Shown here in pieces: positions 1 to 6,385 of a stretch of DNA of 11,864 nt; within the stretch, counting starts at the first letter, position 1; every line of letters starts with the position of its first letter. The stretch comes from Porticoccaceae bacterium. Lineage in GTDB: Bacteria; Pseudomonadota; Gammaproteobacteria; Pseudomonadales; Porticoccaceae. The notes below the pieces were generated by a model, which was not told the DNA's origin, searched no databases, and was given only the letters and a program-made list of their open reading frames with translations. Location: contig NZXB01000002.1 in assembly GCA_002701765.1 (NCBI GenBank), positions 1 through 11,864 of the forward strand, written 5' to 3'. The position numbers and the translations under genes are program-made.

Positions 1-77
1 CAACCAGTGGTACAACAAGATGCTTGTTATTGATTTAGCGTCAAAAAAGTCATTAAAAACAGTATGATATAAAGTTG

Positions 78-100
78 TTCGACTCCTACCTCTTCCGCCA
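78..100 (+). other. tRNA 3'-end remnant (serine-like), possible integration site core
   Basis: The bases read in order as a T-loop (TTCGACT, 78-84), the 3' half of a T-stem (CCTAC, 85-89), the 3' half of an acceptor stem (CTCTTCC, 90-96), a discriminator G (97) and an encoded CCA (98-100). That is exactly the geometry of the last 23 bases of a tRNA gene, and a G discriminator fits tRNA-Ser. The 5' partner strands are absent: no GTAGG precedes the T-loop and no GGAAGAG acceptor lies upstream in the window, so this is not a working tRNA. Fragments of this kind are typically left where tyrosine recombinases insert elements into tRNA genes. The final 14 bases recur at 10279-10292. No integrase is visible, so the attachment-site role is inference. 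Confidence 0.5.
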
Positions 101-283
101 TATTTTATGCATTATGTGTGAAATCAATAGCTTATATTGACTGTCATTTGCCAAGTAGTAGTAATATTCATGTTATTATCACTGATGAAGGAGATTATGC
201 GATCGCATATCGAGTCATCGTTAAGTGAATTTGAAAACCGTTTATTGGATTCATGTTTTAACAGTACTTTAGGGTTATCAGTT

Positions 284-315
284 TTGGGAAATTGTTAAAA
301 ATAATTTAATATAAT
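284..315 (+). promoter_or_regulatory. Candidate promoter of the GAPDH operon
   Basis: A perfect sigma-70 type -10 hexamer, TATAAT, lies at 310-315, about 69 bases before the first ATG. The best -35 match is TTGGGA at 284-289, but the 20-base spacing is longer than the usual 16-18, so only the -10 box is persuasive. The local sequence is very AT-rich, which makes chance matches common. Confidence 0.3.
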
Positions 316-383
316 CTTTCCCAGTTTGTCTTGTCGTGGGTTCTCCATTGGGCAATATATTGATTAGTAAGGAGGTTTTTTAA

Positions 384-1400
384 ATGCAGCCAATTCGGTT
401 GGGGATAATGGGCTTTGGACGCGTTGGGCGTCAGCTATATCAGTTGGCGGTTCAGGATGAGAGGTTTGACGTTGTGGCAATATCTGATATCGGTATTGCT
501 GGGATATTACACAACCTTCTAACTAAAACCGATCATGACCTTGATGTAAATCTGGAAAATAACTACCTAGTGAGTGAAAGAGGTCGAACGCGTTTGATGT
601 CCATAAATAGGCCAACCGAAACTCCTTGGGATGTATTCGAAGTTGATGTCGTAATCGAAGCTACGGGACGTTTCTGTCAGCTAGCAGATTTGACTCCACA
701 CATAGAAAACGGTGCGGCCCGTGTGGTGCTCTCTGCGTTGCCAGAGGAGGAGATAGATCGGGTCATTCTCTATGGTGTTAACGAGGCAGATGCAAGTGCG
801 GCTGATCAAATTATTTCCGCTGGTTCTGCATCTACAACAGCGACCGCTTTAGCGTTGAAGATAATCACGGATGCATTTGCCGTTGAGCAAGCAACCATGA
901 CCTCGGTACACGCTTATACCAGTGACCAAAGTCTGCAAGATTACGCTGGTCCAGATTATCGGCGGAGTCGCTCGGGCGCTAAAAACATTATCCCAAACGT
1001 AACTCCTGCGCTGCACTGGGTCCAGAAAGTGCTTCCTGAATTGGACGGTAAATTGACCGCCTATGCCCTCAATGTCCCGGTTCAGGTAGGCTCGATGCTA
1101 GATCTTACGATAGCTTTCAGTGAACCTGATATTGACGAAGATGCTCTTAATCAACTATTTATCAATGCCGAAAAAGAGAGGCCTGAATTGTTTAAAACTA
1201 CGGATGACCCCATTGTCTCCTCAGATGTGAAAGGAATACACCAAAGTTTGCTAGTCGATTTGCTTGGAACGATGAAGGCGGGTGATCGAATGATGAAGAT
1301 GCTGGGGTGGCATGAAACACTGGGACACTCAAAGCGAATCTTGGATGTGGTTGGCGTCTATGCGGATCTGGGGTATCACTCAAAAAAGGAGACCTTCTAA
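384..1400 (+). CDS. GAPDH-fold protein lacking the catalytic cysteine (probable pseudoenzyme)
   Basis: This 338-residue protein aligns along its whole length with glyceraldehyde-3-phosphate dehydrogenase, including the NAD-binding GFGRVG loop (11-16), DQIIS (141-145), the VHAYT histidine motif (His176) and RRSRSGAKNIIP (193-204). The catalytic cysteine of SNASCTTN is replaced: the segment reads SAGSASTT, with Ala149 at the cysteine position. The phosphate-binding arginine of RVPVP is Asn230, the TG of STGAAKA is Thr207-Pro208, and the C-terminal NEWGYSN motif is degraded to ETLGHSK. It therefore cannot carry out the normal thioester chemistry. It is not a decaying pseudogene: the frame is intact, it has an excellent ribosome binding site, and it is the first gene of an operon with an active GAPDH one base downstream. 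Likely roles are a regulatory or structural partner in mixed tetramers, or binding of another ligand; both are inference. Confidence 0.93.
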   Translation: MQPIRLGIMGFGRVGRQLYQLAVQDERFDVVAISDIGIAGILHNLLTKTDHDLDVNLENNYLVSERGRTRLMSINRPTETPWDVFEVDVVIEATGRFCQLADLTPHIENGAARVVLSALPEEEIDRVILYGVNEADASAADQIISAGSASTTATALALKIITDAFAVEQATMTSVHAYTSDQSLQDYAGPDYRRSRSGAKNIIPNVTPALHWVQKVLPELDGKLTAYALNVPVQVGSMLDLTIAFSEPDIDEDALNQLFINAEKERPELFKTTDDPIVSSDVKGIHQSLLVDLLGTMKAGDRMMKMLGWHETLGHSKRILDVVGVYADLGYHSKKETF

Positions 1401-1401
1401 A

Positions 1402-2400
1402 ATGCGAATTGCTATAAATGGATTTGGTCGCATTGGGCGCGCAGTATTTAGAATTGCGGAGGTCGATGATGATATCGAGATTGTTGCCGTGAATGACTTA
1501 TTCGATAACGAGGCACTTCGCTATCTCCTTTTGTATGATACCGTGATGGGCCGGTTTGAAGGGGAAGTGAATATAGAGAATGATCAGTTGGTGACGTCAC
1601 GTTCAAGGGTGACTATGTTTGCGGAAAGAGATCCTGCAAATCTGCCATGGGGTGATTTGGGCATTGATGCGGTAGTGGAATCGACAGGCGTCTTTCGTAG
1701 TCGGGGTGAAGTTGGTAAGCATATTCAAGCAGGCGCCGCCCGCGCGCTGCTCACGGTTCCAGCAAAAGATGAGATTGACTACACAGTGGTTCTTGGAGTC
1801 AATGAGGACGGACTATGCTCGGATCACCAGATCATTTCAAATGCAAGTTGTACCACAAATTGCCTGGCGCCAGTGGCAAAGGTGCTGAATGATGAATTTG
1901 GGATTCGGGAAGGTGTCATCAATACTGTGCATGCTTACACGAACGATCAGAGCTTGGCAGATGTCCCTCACTCAGATTGGCGAAGGAGTCGAGCAGCGGC
2001 AGAAAACATTATCCCAACTTCAACTGGCGCTGCTAAAGCCGTCGGAGAGGTACTGCCTGAACTAAAGGGAAAGCTGGATGGTATTGCATCTCGTGTCCCA
2101 GTTCCAGACGGGTCAGTGGTTGACTTGTTTGTTGAATTAGAGACTGAAGTCGATGTCGTTAGAGTTCACGAAGTGATGCAAGCTGCGGCTGCTTCCGATA
2201 GAATGAAGGGTGTGCTTGAATTTACGCAAGAACCCATTGTTTCCTCCGACATTATCGGAAATTCCCACTCATCAATTTATGATGCATCCTTTACTCAGGT
2301 ATCGGGTAAAAAATTTCTCAAAGCACTGAGTTGGTACGATAACGAATGGGGTTATTCTAATCGTGTGTGTGATGTACTCAGAATGATGTCGGGTCTTTAG
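1402..2400 (+). CDS. gap: Type I glyceraldehyde-3-phosphate dehydrogenase
   Basis: A 332-residue cytoplasmic enzyme of normal family length. It oxidises glyceraldehyde 3-phosphate to 1,3-bisphosphoglycerate in glycolysis and gluconeogenesis. All key features are present: NGFGRIGR (6-13) for NAD, Asp32 in AVNDLFD pointing to NAD rather than NADP, SNASCTTN with catalytic Cys150, TVHAYTNDQ with His177, TSTGAAKAVG (206-215) and Arg231 of RVPVPDGS for phosphate binding, and WYDNEWGYSNR (311-321). The ATG at 1402 is chosen over an upstream in-frame one at 1312 because the first 30 codons of the longer frame overlap the preceding gene and are unlike GAPDH, whereas AAAAAGGAG sits 9 bases before 1402. 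It lies one base after the cysteine-less paralogue, so the two are translationally coupled. An erythrose-4-phosphate dehydrogenase is the main alternative, but the motifs favour GAPDH. Confidence 0.95.
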   Translation: MRIAINGFGRIGRAVFRIAEVDDDIEIVAVNDLFDNEALRYLLLYDTVMGRFEGEVNIENDQLVTSRSRVTMFAERDPANLPWGDLGIDAVVESTGVFRSRGEVGKHIQAGAARALLTVPAKDEIDYTVVLGVNEDGLCSDHQIISNASCTTNCLAPVAKVLNDEFGIREGVINTVHAYTNDQSLADVPHSDWRRSRAAAENIIPTSTGAAKAVGEVLPELKGKLDGIASRVPVPDGSVVDLFVELETEVDVVRVHEVMQAAAASDRMKGVLEFTQEPIVSSDIIGNSHSSIYDASFTQVSGKKFLKALSWYDNEWGYSNRVCDVLRMMSGL

Positions 2401-2701
2401 ATTTTATTTTAAGTCAATGTTTGACGGGAAGTCGGCGGTCTAACTGTTAAATATGCAGGTACACGACCCACTGGATCTAGAGGCCGATTGCGTTAAAAGC
2501 AAGCAATGAAAAGACTCGGAAAGAGATCCTACACCCGGCTGTTCCTCATTATTGGCTCTTACGATTGCCTGCAGAGCCGGTGAGGCCAAAACGTTGGAAT
2601 TTGGGTGCAAATTTCTTGATCTAAAATATTCGAAAGAATTTGCTGAATGTTTCGCGTTTTGTTTCCTCGAAAGGAGCCTTGAGAGAGGAGATTATCTAAA
2701 T
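2401..2701. other. Intergenic region downstream of the GAPDH operon
   Basis: No convincing gene is seen. A small hairpin, GTCAA-TGT-TTGAC (2413-2425), follows the gap stop codon but lacks the T-run of an intrinsic terminator. The overlapping inverted repeats at 2535-2585 are described separately. An open frame from a TTG at 2552 runs into the small ORF starting at 2702, but its first 50 codons have no start signal and no recognisable protein character. Confidence 0.5.
2535..2585 (+). promoter_or_regulatory. Overlapping inverted repeats (possible structured leader or attenuator)
   Basis: Three pairings compete for the same bases: CCGGCT (2535-2540) with AGCCGG (2575-2580), GGCTCT (2554-2559) with AGAGCC (2573-2578), and CCTCA (2544-2548) with TGAGG (2581-2585). 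Such mutually exclusive stems are typical of attenuators, but no T-run follows and the downstream gene is doubtful. The structure is seen; the regulatory role is speculation. Confidence 0.25.
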
Positions 2702-2881
2702 ATGAACTATACGATGTTCGTCTTCAAACAAGACGGTCCCACCAAAGTTCATGCGGAGTCAGACAAGCTGGAAAAGTTTACGGATATCGTTTTAGACGGG
2801 AGCTATTTGACTTTTAAAAGAAGTTTTAGGCAATTAGGGTTTTTTTTCTTTTTGGTACCGAATCGAACCGATGGCTATTGA
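2702..2881 (+). CDS. Possible small protein of unknown function (59 residues)
   Basis: The ATG at 2702 is preceded by GAGAGGAG (2683-2690), a good purine-rich site although spaced 11 bases away. The predicted 59-residue product is mixed charged and hydrophobic, with a phenylalanine-rich stretch encoded by an eight-T run (2840-2847) near the C-terminus, ending NRTDGY. No family is recognised. The T-run means the reading frame after residue 46 could be wrong if there is a sequencing slip or a frameshift, so the real C-terminus is uncertain. It stands alone between the GAPDH operon and the lipoprotein. It may be a chance ORF. Confidence 0.3.
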   Translation: MNYTMFVFKQDGPTKVHAESDKLEKFTDIVLDGSYLTFKRSFRQLGFFFFLVPNRTDGY

Positions 2882-3123
2882 AATGTTTGAGGTCAGCAGA
2901 TTTTTGATAGTAGGAGTTTTCTGATAGAAACTCGAAAAATAACGAAACAAATAGCTTAACTGATAAAAATAAAATCGTTGTAAACGAACTCAGTGCGCGC
3001 TCAATAAAACTAGTCGGACGTGCCGACGGATATCAATAGCATAACCCAAAAGAATCGCTTGGTTGGGCCCAGCGCAATTAACTCAATCATTTTCTGTAAG
3101 CGAATAATCGTTAGCTCAATGCG

Positions 3124-3339
3124 TCAAAAATGGCCAAGCATCTGAGATAATTGACGCTCTACATGGCGTTTGTCCATTACTTTGCATTCACGATGTTTAG
3201 GATGTCTGCCACTACAGACCTCCACGGTATTCCCCGTCGATTTCCTAAGCGCTTTTTCTAGCGTAGGCGAGTATTTCAAATTGTCTTGAGAAGCACATCC
3301 TGTAAGAATAATGCTTGCAAAAATCATTGGTTTATACAT
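3124..3339 (-). CDS. Small outer- or inner-membrane lipoprotein of unknown function
   Basis: A 71-residue protein with a short lipoprotein signal peptide: MYKPM start, hydrophobic IFASIIL, then the lipobox LTGC with lipidated Cys15. The mature part is about 56 residues, basic (GRHPKHRECK), with two further cysteines in VCSGRHPKHREC that could form a disulfide in the periplasm. The ATG at 3339 has GAGG placed 9 bases upstream on the minus strand, which supports the start. Similar small basic C-x(n)-C proteins are common and uncharacterised in gammaproteobacteria, but no named family can be assigned. It is transcribed away from the nuclease gene and forms no evident operon. Confidence 0.72.
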   Translation of the reverse strand: MYKPMIFASIILTGCASQDNLKYSPTLEKALRKSTGNTVEVCSGRHPKHRECKVMDKRHVERQLSQMLGHF

Positions 3340-3736
3340 CTTCGGTATCCTCGGTTCGCTTTGTGGTCAGCAAGTGAGACGCAAAACCCCTGCCACGCGA
3401 TAAGAGTATATGATGTTATATAGTTATGCGTATCATGCATGAATAAAATTGTTGGTTAAGGTCACGAAATAATTGAATTATTTTTGAATGAACAAGAGCA
3501 ATGCATATTTTGCAGCCACCAGCGCTTGGCATTGACCCGTAGAAAAGCCCATGCTGCTGTTAACGATATGCCCTAAGATGCGCGGATATGGCTGTCAAAT
3601 CGCGCACCATGCACTAGACCAGCACACATTTTTGAGCGCCCATAGGTCCGAGATAATTGGTTCTATAAAATTACTCTCTGCCAGCCGGTTGTCATTTTCG
3701 AAGCCTACAAACAATAAAAATAATCAACCAAGAACC
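3340..3736. other. Divergent intergenic region between lipoprotein and nuclease genes
   Basis: This should contain promoters for both flanking genes, but no strong -35/-10 pair was found. The sequence at 3408-3440 is AT-rich with TATA-like blocks on both strands. The nuclease reading frame stays open back to an ATG at 3551, but the 62 codons of that extension do not look like protein and have no ribosome binding site, so they are treated as non-coding here. Confidence 0.45.
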
Positions 3737-4255
3737 ATGAACAACTCTGCTCAGACGTGGTTCGCAACAGAGTTAAAACTGGCAATTAAAGATGCTAATG
3801 ACGTTATACAGTATGCTGCCAATAAAGAGGATTTGTTAGATGGACAAAAAATCATTATGCCACCATCTTCTTTTGTGCTGGAAAAACATCTTGAGGATTA
3901 CATCTGTAGGAACTGGGAAACCACAATTTTTGGTGGCGACTTCAACATTTATGAAAATGGAAGACAGTATCAAACAAATACTGGTCCACTTGATATTCTT
4001 GCGAAAAGAAAAGATGAAACGGAATTCCTGATTTTAGAACTTAAAAGGGACTTGGCCAGTGATGCAGTTGTTGGACAAACATTGAATTATATGGGTTATG
4101 TTAAGCAACATCTCGCGACTAACGGCGAAAAGGTCAGGGGTTGCATTATTGCAACAGATGCAGGCCAACGTTTGAGAAACGCACTGTCAACAGTCACTAA
4201 CATCGATTTTTATCAATACAAAATTAATTTTCAAATGAACCATGTTGAAATATGA
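3737..4255 (+). CDS. NucS/DUF91-like PD-(D/E)XK nuclease domain protein
   Basis: From the ATG at 3737 the product is 172 residues. Residues about 50-165 match the C-terminal nuclease domain of the NucS/DUF91 group: LEDYICRNW (52-60), a GR..T..G strand (75-83), then the catalytic set Asp86 in GPLDILA, Glu101-x-Lys103 in LILELKRD, and Gln114 in VGQTLNYMGYV. It probably cuts DNA, perhaps branched or mismatched; whether it acts in repair or defence cannot be told. The short helical N-terminus (1-50) is unlike the DNA-binding domain of full NucS, so this is a single-domain member. An upstream in-frame ATG at 3551 would give 234 residues, but the extra part looks non-coding; neither start has a strong ribosome binding site, so 5' truncation of a longer gene is possible. 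A truncated copy of the 57-bp repeat begins about 32 bases after the stop. Confidence 0.82.
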   Translation: MNNSAQTWFATELKLAIKDANDVIQYAANKEDLLDGQKIIMPPSSFVLEKHLEDYICRNWETTIFGGDFNIYENGRQYQTNTGPLDILAKRKDETEFLILELKRDLASDAVVGQTLNYMGYVKQHLATNGEKVRGCIIATDAGQRLRNALSTVTNIDFYQYKINFQMNHVEI

Positions 4256-4287
4256 CTTAACCTGACCCACTGAAAATTTAATCAAAT

Positions 4288-4326
4288 CCCTCTTTTTTGT
4301 ATCTGCCAAGTTACATACACATTAAC
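4288..4326 (+). repeat. Dispersed 57-bp repeat, copy A (3' truncated)
   Basis: The left 35 bases (4288-4322, from CCCTC plus T6 through the GTATCTGCCAAG and TTACATACACAT blocks) are identical to copy E at 10072-10106. Similarity stops at about 4326, where the element's ACAGGTGTC half should follow; instead the sequence continues as CTTCCGCCATATT (4326-4338), which is identical to 92-104, the tRNA-end remnant. It lies between the stop codons of the convergent nuclease and 86-residue ORF. Confidence 0.85.
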
Positions 4327-4358
4327 TTCCGCCATATTCGGGAGTTGACCCAAGGCCG

Positions 4359-4619
4359 TCAATCGCTTGTTTGGACCGCTCCAACTAGCGTTTTCTCATT
4401 GCTCTGACCCGAAACCTCGCGCTCTTTCCCAATGACTAGATCCGCTACTTCGTCAGTTGGTACCGCAAAGTCTACAACTTCATAACTGTCAAATTTTTCG
4501 CCTTTGGATTGAGCTATGATTTTATGTATTTCGAGTAATTCGATGCCAAATAAAGTTTCTAATTCGTTCGCCTTTACCTGGGACCCATATTTGCGACGCA
4601 TTTCGTTTTTTAAATTCAT
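4359..4619 (-). CDS. Hypothetical protein, 86 residues
   Basis: The product starts MNLKNEMRRKYGSQ, is charged, contains a probable helical first half (ELETLFGIELLEIHKIIAQ, about 20-38) and a more acidic second half, and has no signal peptide or membrane segment. No family is recognised. A weak GAG site lies about 9 bases upstream of the ATG on the minus strand. Amino acid use looks protein-like (balanced, few rare residues), which is the main reason to keep it. It converges on the nuclease gene with copy A of the repeat between them. It could be a remnant of a longer protein. Confidence 0.42.
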   Translation of the reverse strand: MNLKNEMRRKYGSQVKANELETLFGIELLEIHKIIAQSKGEKFDSYEVVDFAVPTDEVADLVIGKEREVSGQSNEKTLVGAVQTSD

Positions 4620-4760
4620 AAATGTAATCTCATTTAGCTATAATTTTTAAAAATATGAATGTTGGATTTCGCGTTTTTCTCAGCGGCTTGGCGAGATTAG
4701 ACCTTCTAGTTCGATTCAAATTACTTTAAATGTAAACACGTATATCTTAGTCCCTGCATT

Positions 4761-4806
4761 TCTCGTGCCAATGGTACGTCATCCTCACAACTAGTGTCTC
4801 CTTCAA
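4761..4806 (+). repeat. Possible degenerate sixth copy of the dispersed repeat
   Basis: The sequence has TGCCAAtGGTAC (4765-4776) against TGCCAAGGTAC of the repeat, and then keeps the exact 26-base spacing from GTAC to a terminal GTGTCT block, matching 16 of those 26 positions. It is in the same orientation as the other copies. The similarity is weak enough that chance cannot be excluded. Confidence 0.28.
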
Positions 4807-4874
4807 CATTGCAGCTATCAAAAGTGTTGTCTGTGTTTTAAATTCGTCCTTTTTTGGGGCAAGTCTCTTTTATT

Positions 4875-4904
4875 CGCCCTTCTTGAGGGCGCCATTATGC
4901 GCCC
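4875..4904 (+). promoter_or_regulatory. Two mutually exclusive hairpins in the antiporter leader
   Basis: CGCCCT (4875-4880) pairs with AGGGCG (4886-4891) over a TCTTG loop; GGGCGC (4887-4892) pairs with GCGCCC (4899-4904) over CATTAT. Both are perfect 6-bp, GC-rich stems and they share bases 4887-4891, so only one can form at a time. This is the arrangement used by attenuators and ion- or ligand-responsive leaders. There is no T-run after the second stem, so a translational or anti-termination role, if any, is inference. It sits about 155 bases before the chosen antiporter start. Confidence 0.35.
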
Positions 4905-5058
4905 GCAGCAATGACTGGAGTTTATCTATTTAAAAACACATTTCTTTTGCGGCTTTGGAGATATAATAGAAATCTTAACCCAATCATTGTCTAAATCTGA
5001 TCCATGTTATGCCGAACCTTTAAACCAGCTGTCCATTTTCCTGTACAAAGGCATGCCC

Positions 5059-6225
5059 ATGCATCATGAACTGATCCAAACTTTCTTTTATGTTTTTACC
5101 GGTGGCGCAGTGCTCGCATCGCTAGCACTTTTTGGAAGACAGCCCTTGCTTCTTGCCTACATTGGTCTTGGTGTATTGATTGGTCCTCATGGTATTGGCC
5201 TAGTATCGGATCAATCAATAATTTCGCAGGGAGCAGAAATTGGGATCATCTTTCTTCTTTTTTTATTAGGCCTTGAGATGCATCCGCATAAGCTGCTGAC
5301 GGTGCTTCGTGAAGTTACTCAAGTTTCTTTGGCGAGTTCTTTTTTATTTGGATTATTGGGCTTCTCAGTATCTTATGCGTTTGATTTTAAACTTTTGGAG
5401 AGCGCAATTATCGGATCTACTATGATGTTCTCGAGCACAATCATTGGTATAAAACTGTTGCCTGCAGATGAACTTCATCACAAACACTCGGGCGAATTGG
5501 TCATAGGCATTTTGTTGATTCAAGATTTTGTCGCAATATTTGTGCTGGTTGCTTTACTCGTCGATCCAGCGGACACCTCTTATTTTACGCAGTTCGCATA
5601 TTCTTTGCTTAGTTTACCGGTGCTAGTTGTATTTGCTGTAATTGTATTTCAGAAAATACTGCGGCCTCTCTTTTCTAAGTTTGAAAAAATTGGAGAATAT
5701 ATATTCCTTGTAGCCATTGGTTGGTGCCTAGGAATGGCTGAGGCTTCCGCCTCTCTTGGGCTGTCTCGAGAGATCGGGGCGTTTATAGCGGGGATATCGA
5801 TGGCGACCTCTAATTTTTCAGAACACATCGCGTTGAATTTGAAACCAGTTAGAGACTTCTTCCTTATATTATTCTTTTTTTCTCTAGGCAGCGGTTTTGA
5901 GCTTAATCTGATGGCGGAAATTTGGCTTATTTCTCTGGTCATGAGTGTGTTAGTGATGGCAGTGAAACCGGTTGTTTTGCACTATCTTTTGAGGTCAGAA
6001 AGAGAATCAAACAGCCTTTCTTGGGATATTGGTTTCCGATTGGGGCAAAACAGTGAATTTTCACTTTTGATCGCTTTTGTGGCATCTAATGCAGGTTTTA
6101 TAGACGAAAGAGCATCTCATGTTATTCAGGCAGTGACTATCATCACCTTTATAATATCAAGCTATATAATCATCTATAACTTTCCGAGTCCGATCTCTGC
6201 AGTTCAGGAGGTGCGTCACGATTGA
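5059..6225 (+). CDS. Kef-type (CPA2) cation:proton antiporter, membrane domain only
   Basis: A 388-residue inner-membrane protein with about 12 hydrophobic segments. It matches the monovalent cation:proton antiporter-2 family: GVLIGPHGIG (38-47), FLLFLLGLEM (65-74), the intramembrane Gln155-Asp156 pair in ILLIQDFVAIF typical of KefB/KefC, EIGAFIAGISMA (238-249), RDFFLILFFFSLG (265-277) and the NSEFSLLIAF helix (331-340). It likely exchanges K+ or Na+ for H+. KefB/KefC are about 600 residues with a C-terminal TrkA-N/RCK domain; here the protein ends soon after the last helix, so it lacks nucleotide or glutathione gating. The ATG at 5059 is preferred because AAAGG (5047-5051) lies 7 bases upstream; ATG 5053 and a TTG at 4987 in frame are alternatives that add only a hydrophilic stretch. 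No partner gene is adjacent. Confidence 0.92.
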   Translation: MHHELIQTFFYVFTGGAVLASLALFGRQPLLLAYIGLGVLIGPHGIGLVSDQSIISQGAEIGIIFLLFLLGLEMHPHKLLTVLREVTQVSLASSFLFGLLGFSVSYAFDFKLLESAIIGSTMMFSSTIIGIKLLPADELHHKHSGELVIGILLIQDFVAIFVLVALLVDPADTSYFTQFAYSLLSLPVLVVFAVIVFQKILRPLFSKFEKIGEYIFLVAIGWCLGMAEASASLGLSREIGAFIAGISMATSNFSEHIALNLKPVRDFFLILFFFSLGSGFELNLMAEIWLISLVMSVLVMAVKPVVLHYLLRSERESNSLSWDIGFRLGQNSEFSLLIAFVASNAGFIDERASHVIQAVTIITFIISSYIIIYNFPSPISAVQEVRHD

Positions 6226-6385
6226 AGAATTGGGGGGGCTGTGGCTTACTAACTCTTAAATTAGTGAAGTCCGCGGTAATCGTTATGCAAAGTGTTTCTT
6301 GGGCAGATTAGTGATTTCGAGGTTAATTTGAAAGTAAGAAACCTTTTTTACACGTTTGAGCGCAGAAAATTCGTTCTATTGCTCC

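Larger units (their letters stand above)
1..383. other. Non-coding leader region of the GAPDH operon
   Basis: No credible gene is seen in this stretch. It holds the tRNA 3'-end remnant at 78-100 and a 14-bp perfect palindrome, TATGCGATCGCATA, at 196-209. A 37-codon ORF (185-298) lacks a properly spaced ribosome binding site and recognisable content, so it is not called. The AT-rich part from about 284 to 320 probably carries the operon promoter. The operon's ribosome binding site, TAAGGAGGT at 368-376, is a near-perfect match to the 16S rRNA 3' end and ends 7 bases before the ATG. Confidence 0.6.
4620..5058. other. Long leader region upstream of the antiporter gene
   Basis: No gene is supported here. 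The reading frame of the antiporter is open back to a TTG at 4987 but lacks a start signal there. Notable contents are a possible degenerate copy of the 57-bp repeat (4761-4806) and a pair of competing GC-rich hairpins (4875-4904). The rest is AT-rich. Confidence 0.5.

Noticed and set aside
1..100. A complete tRNA gene at the left edge
   Set aside because: No acceptor 5' strand, D-arm or anticodon arm can be placed upstream, and the T-stem does not pair.
185..298. 37-codon ORF upstream of the GAPDH operon
   Set aside because: No properly spaced ribosome binding site and no recognisable protein character.
1312..1401. N-terminal extension of GAPDH from the ATG at 1312
   Set aside because: It overlaps the preceding gene, is unlike GAPDH, and the ATG at 1402 has the proper ribosome binding site.
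4987..5058. Antiporter start at TTG 4987
   Set aside because: The extra 24 codons are hydrophilic and unlike the family, no ribosome binding site precedes the TTG, and ATG 5059 has AAAGG at 7 bases.
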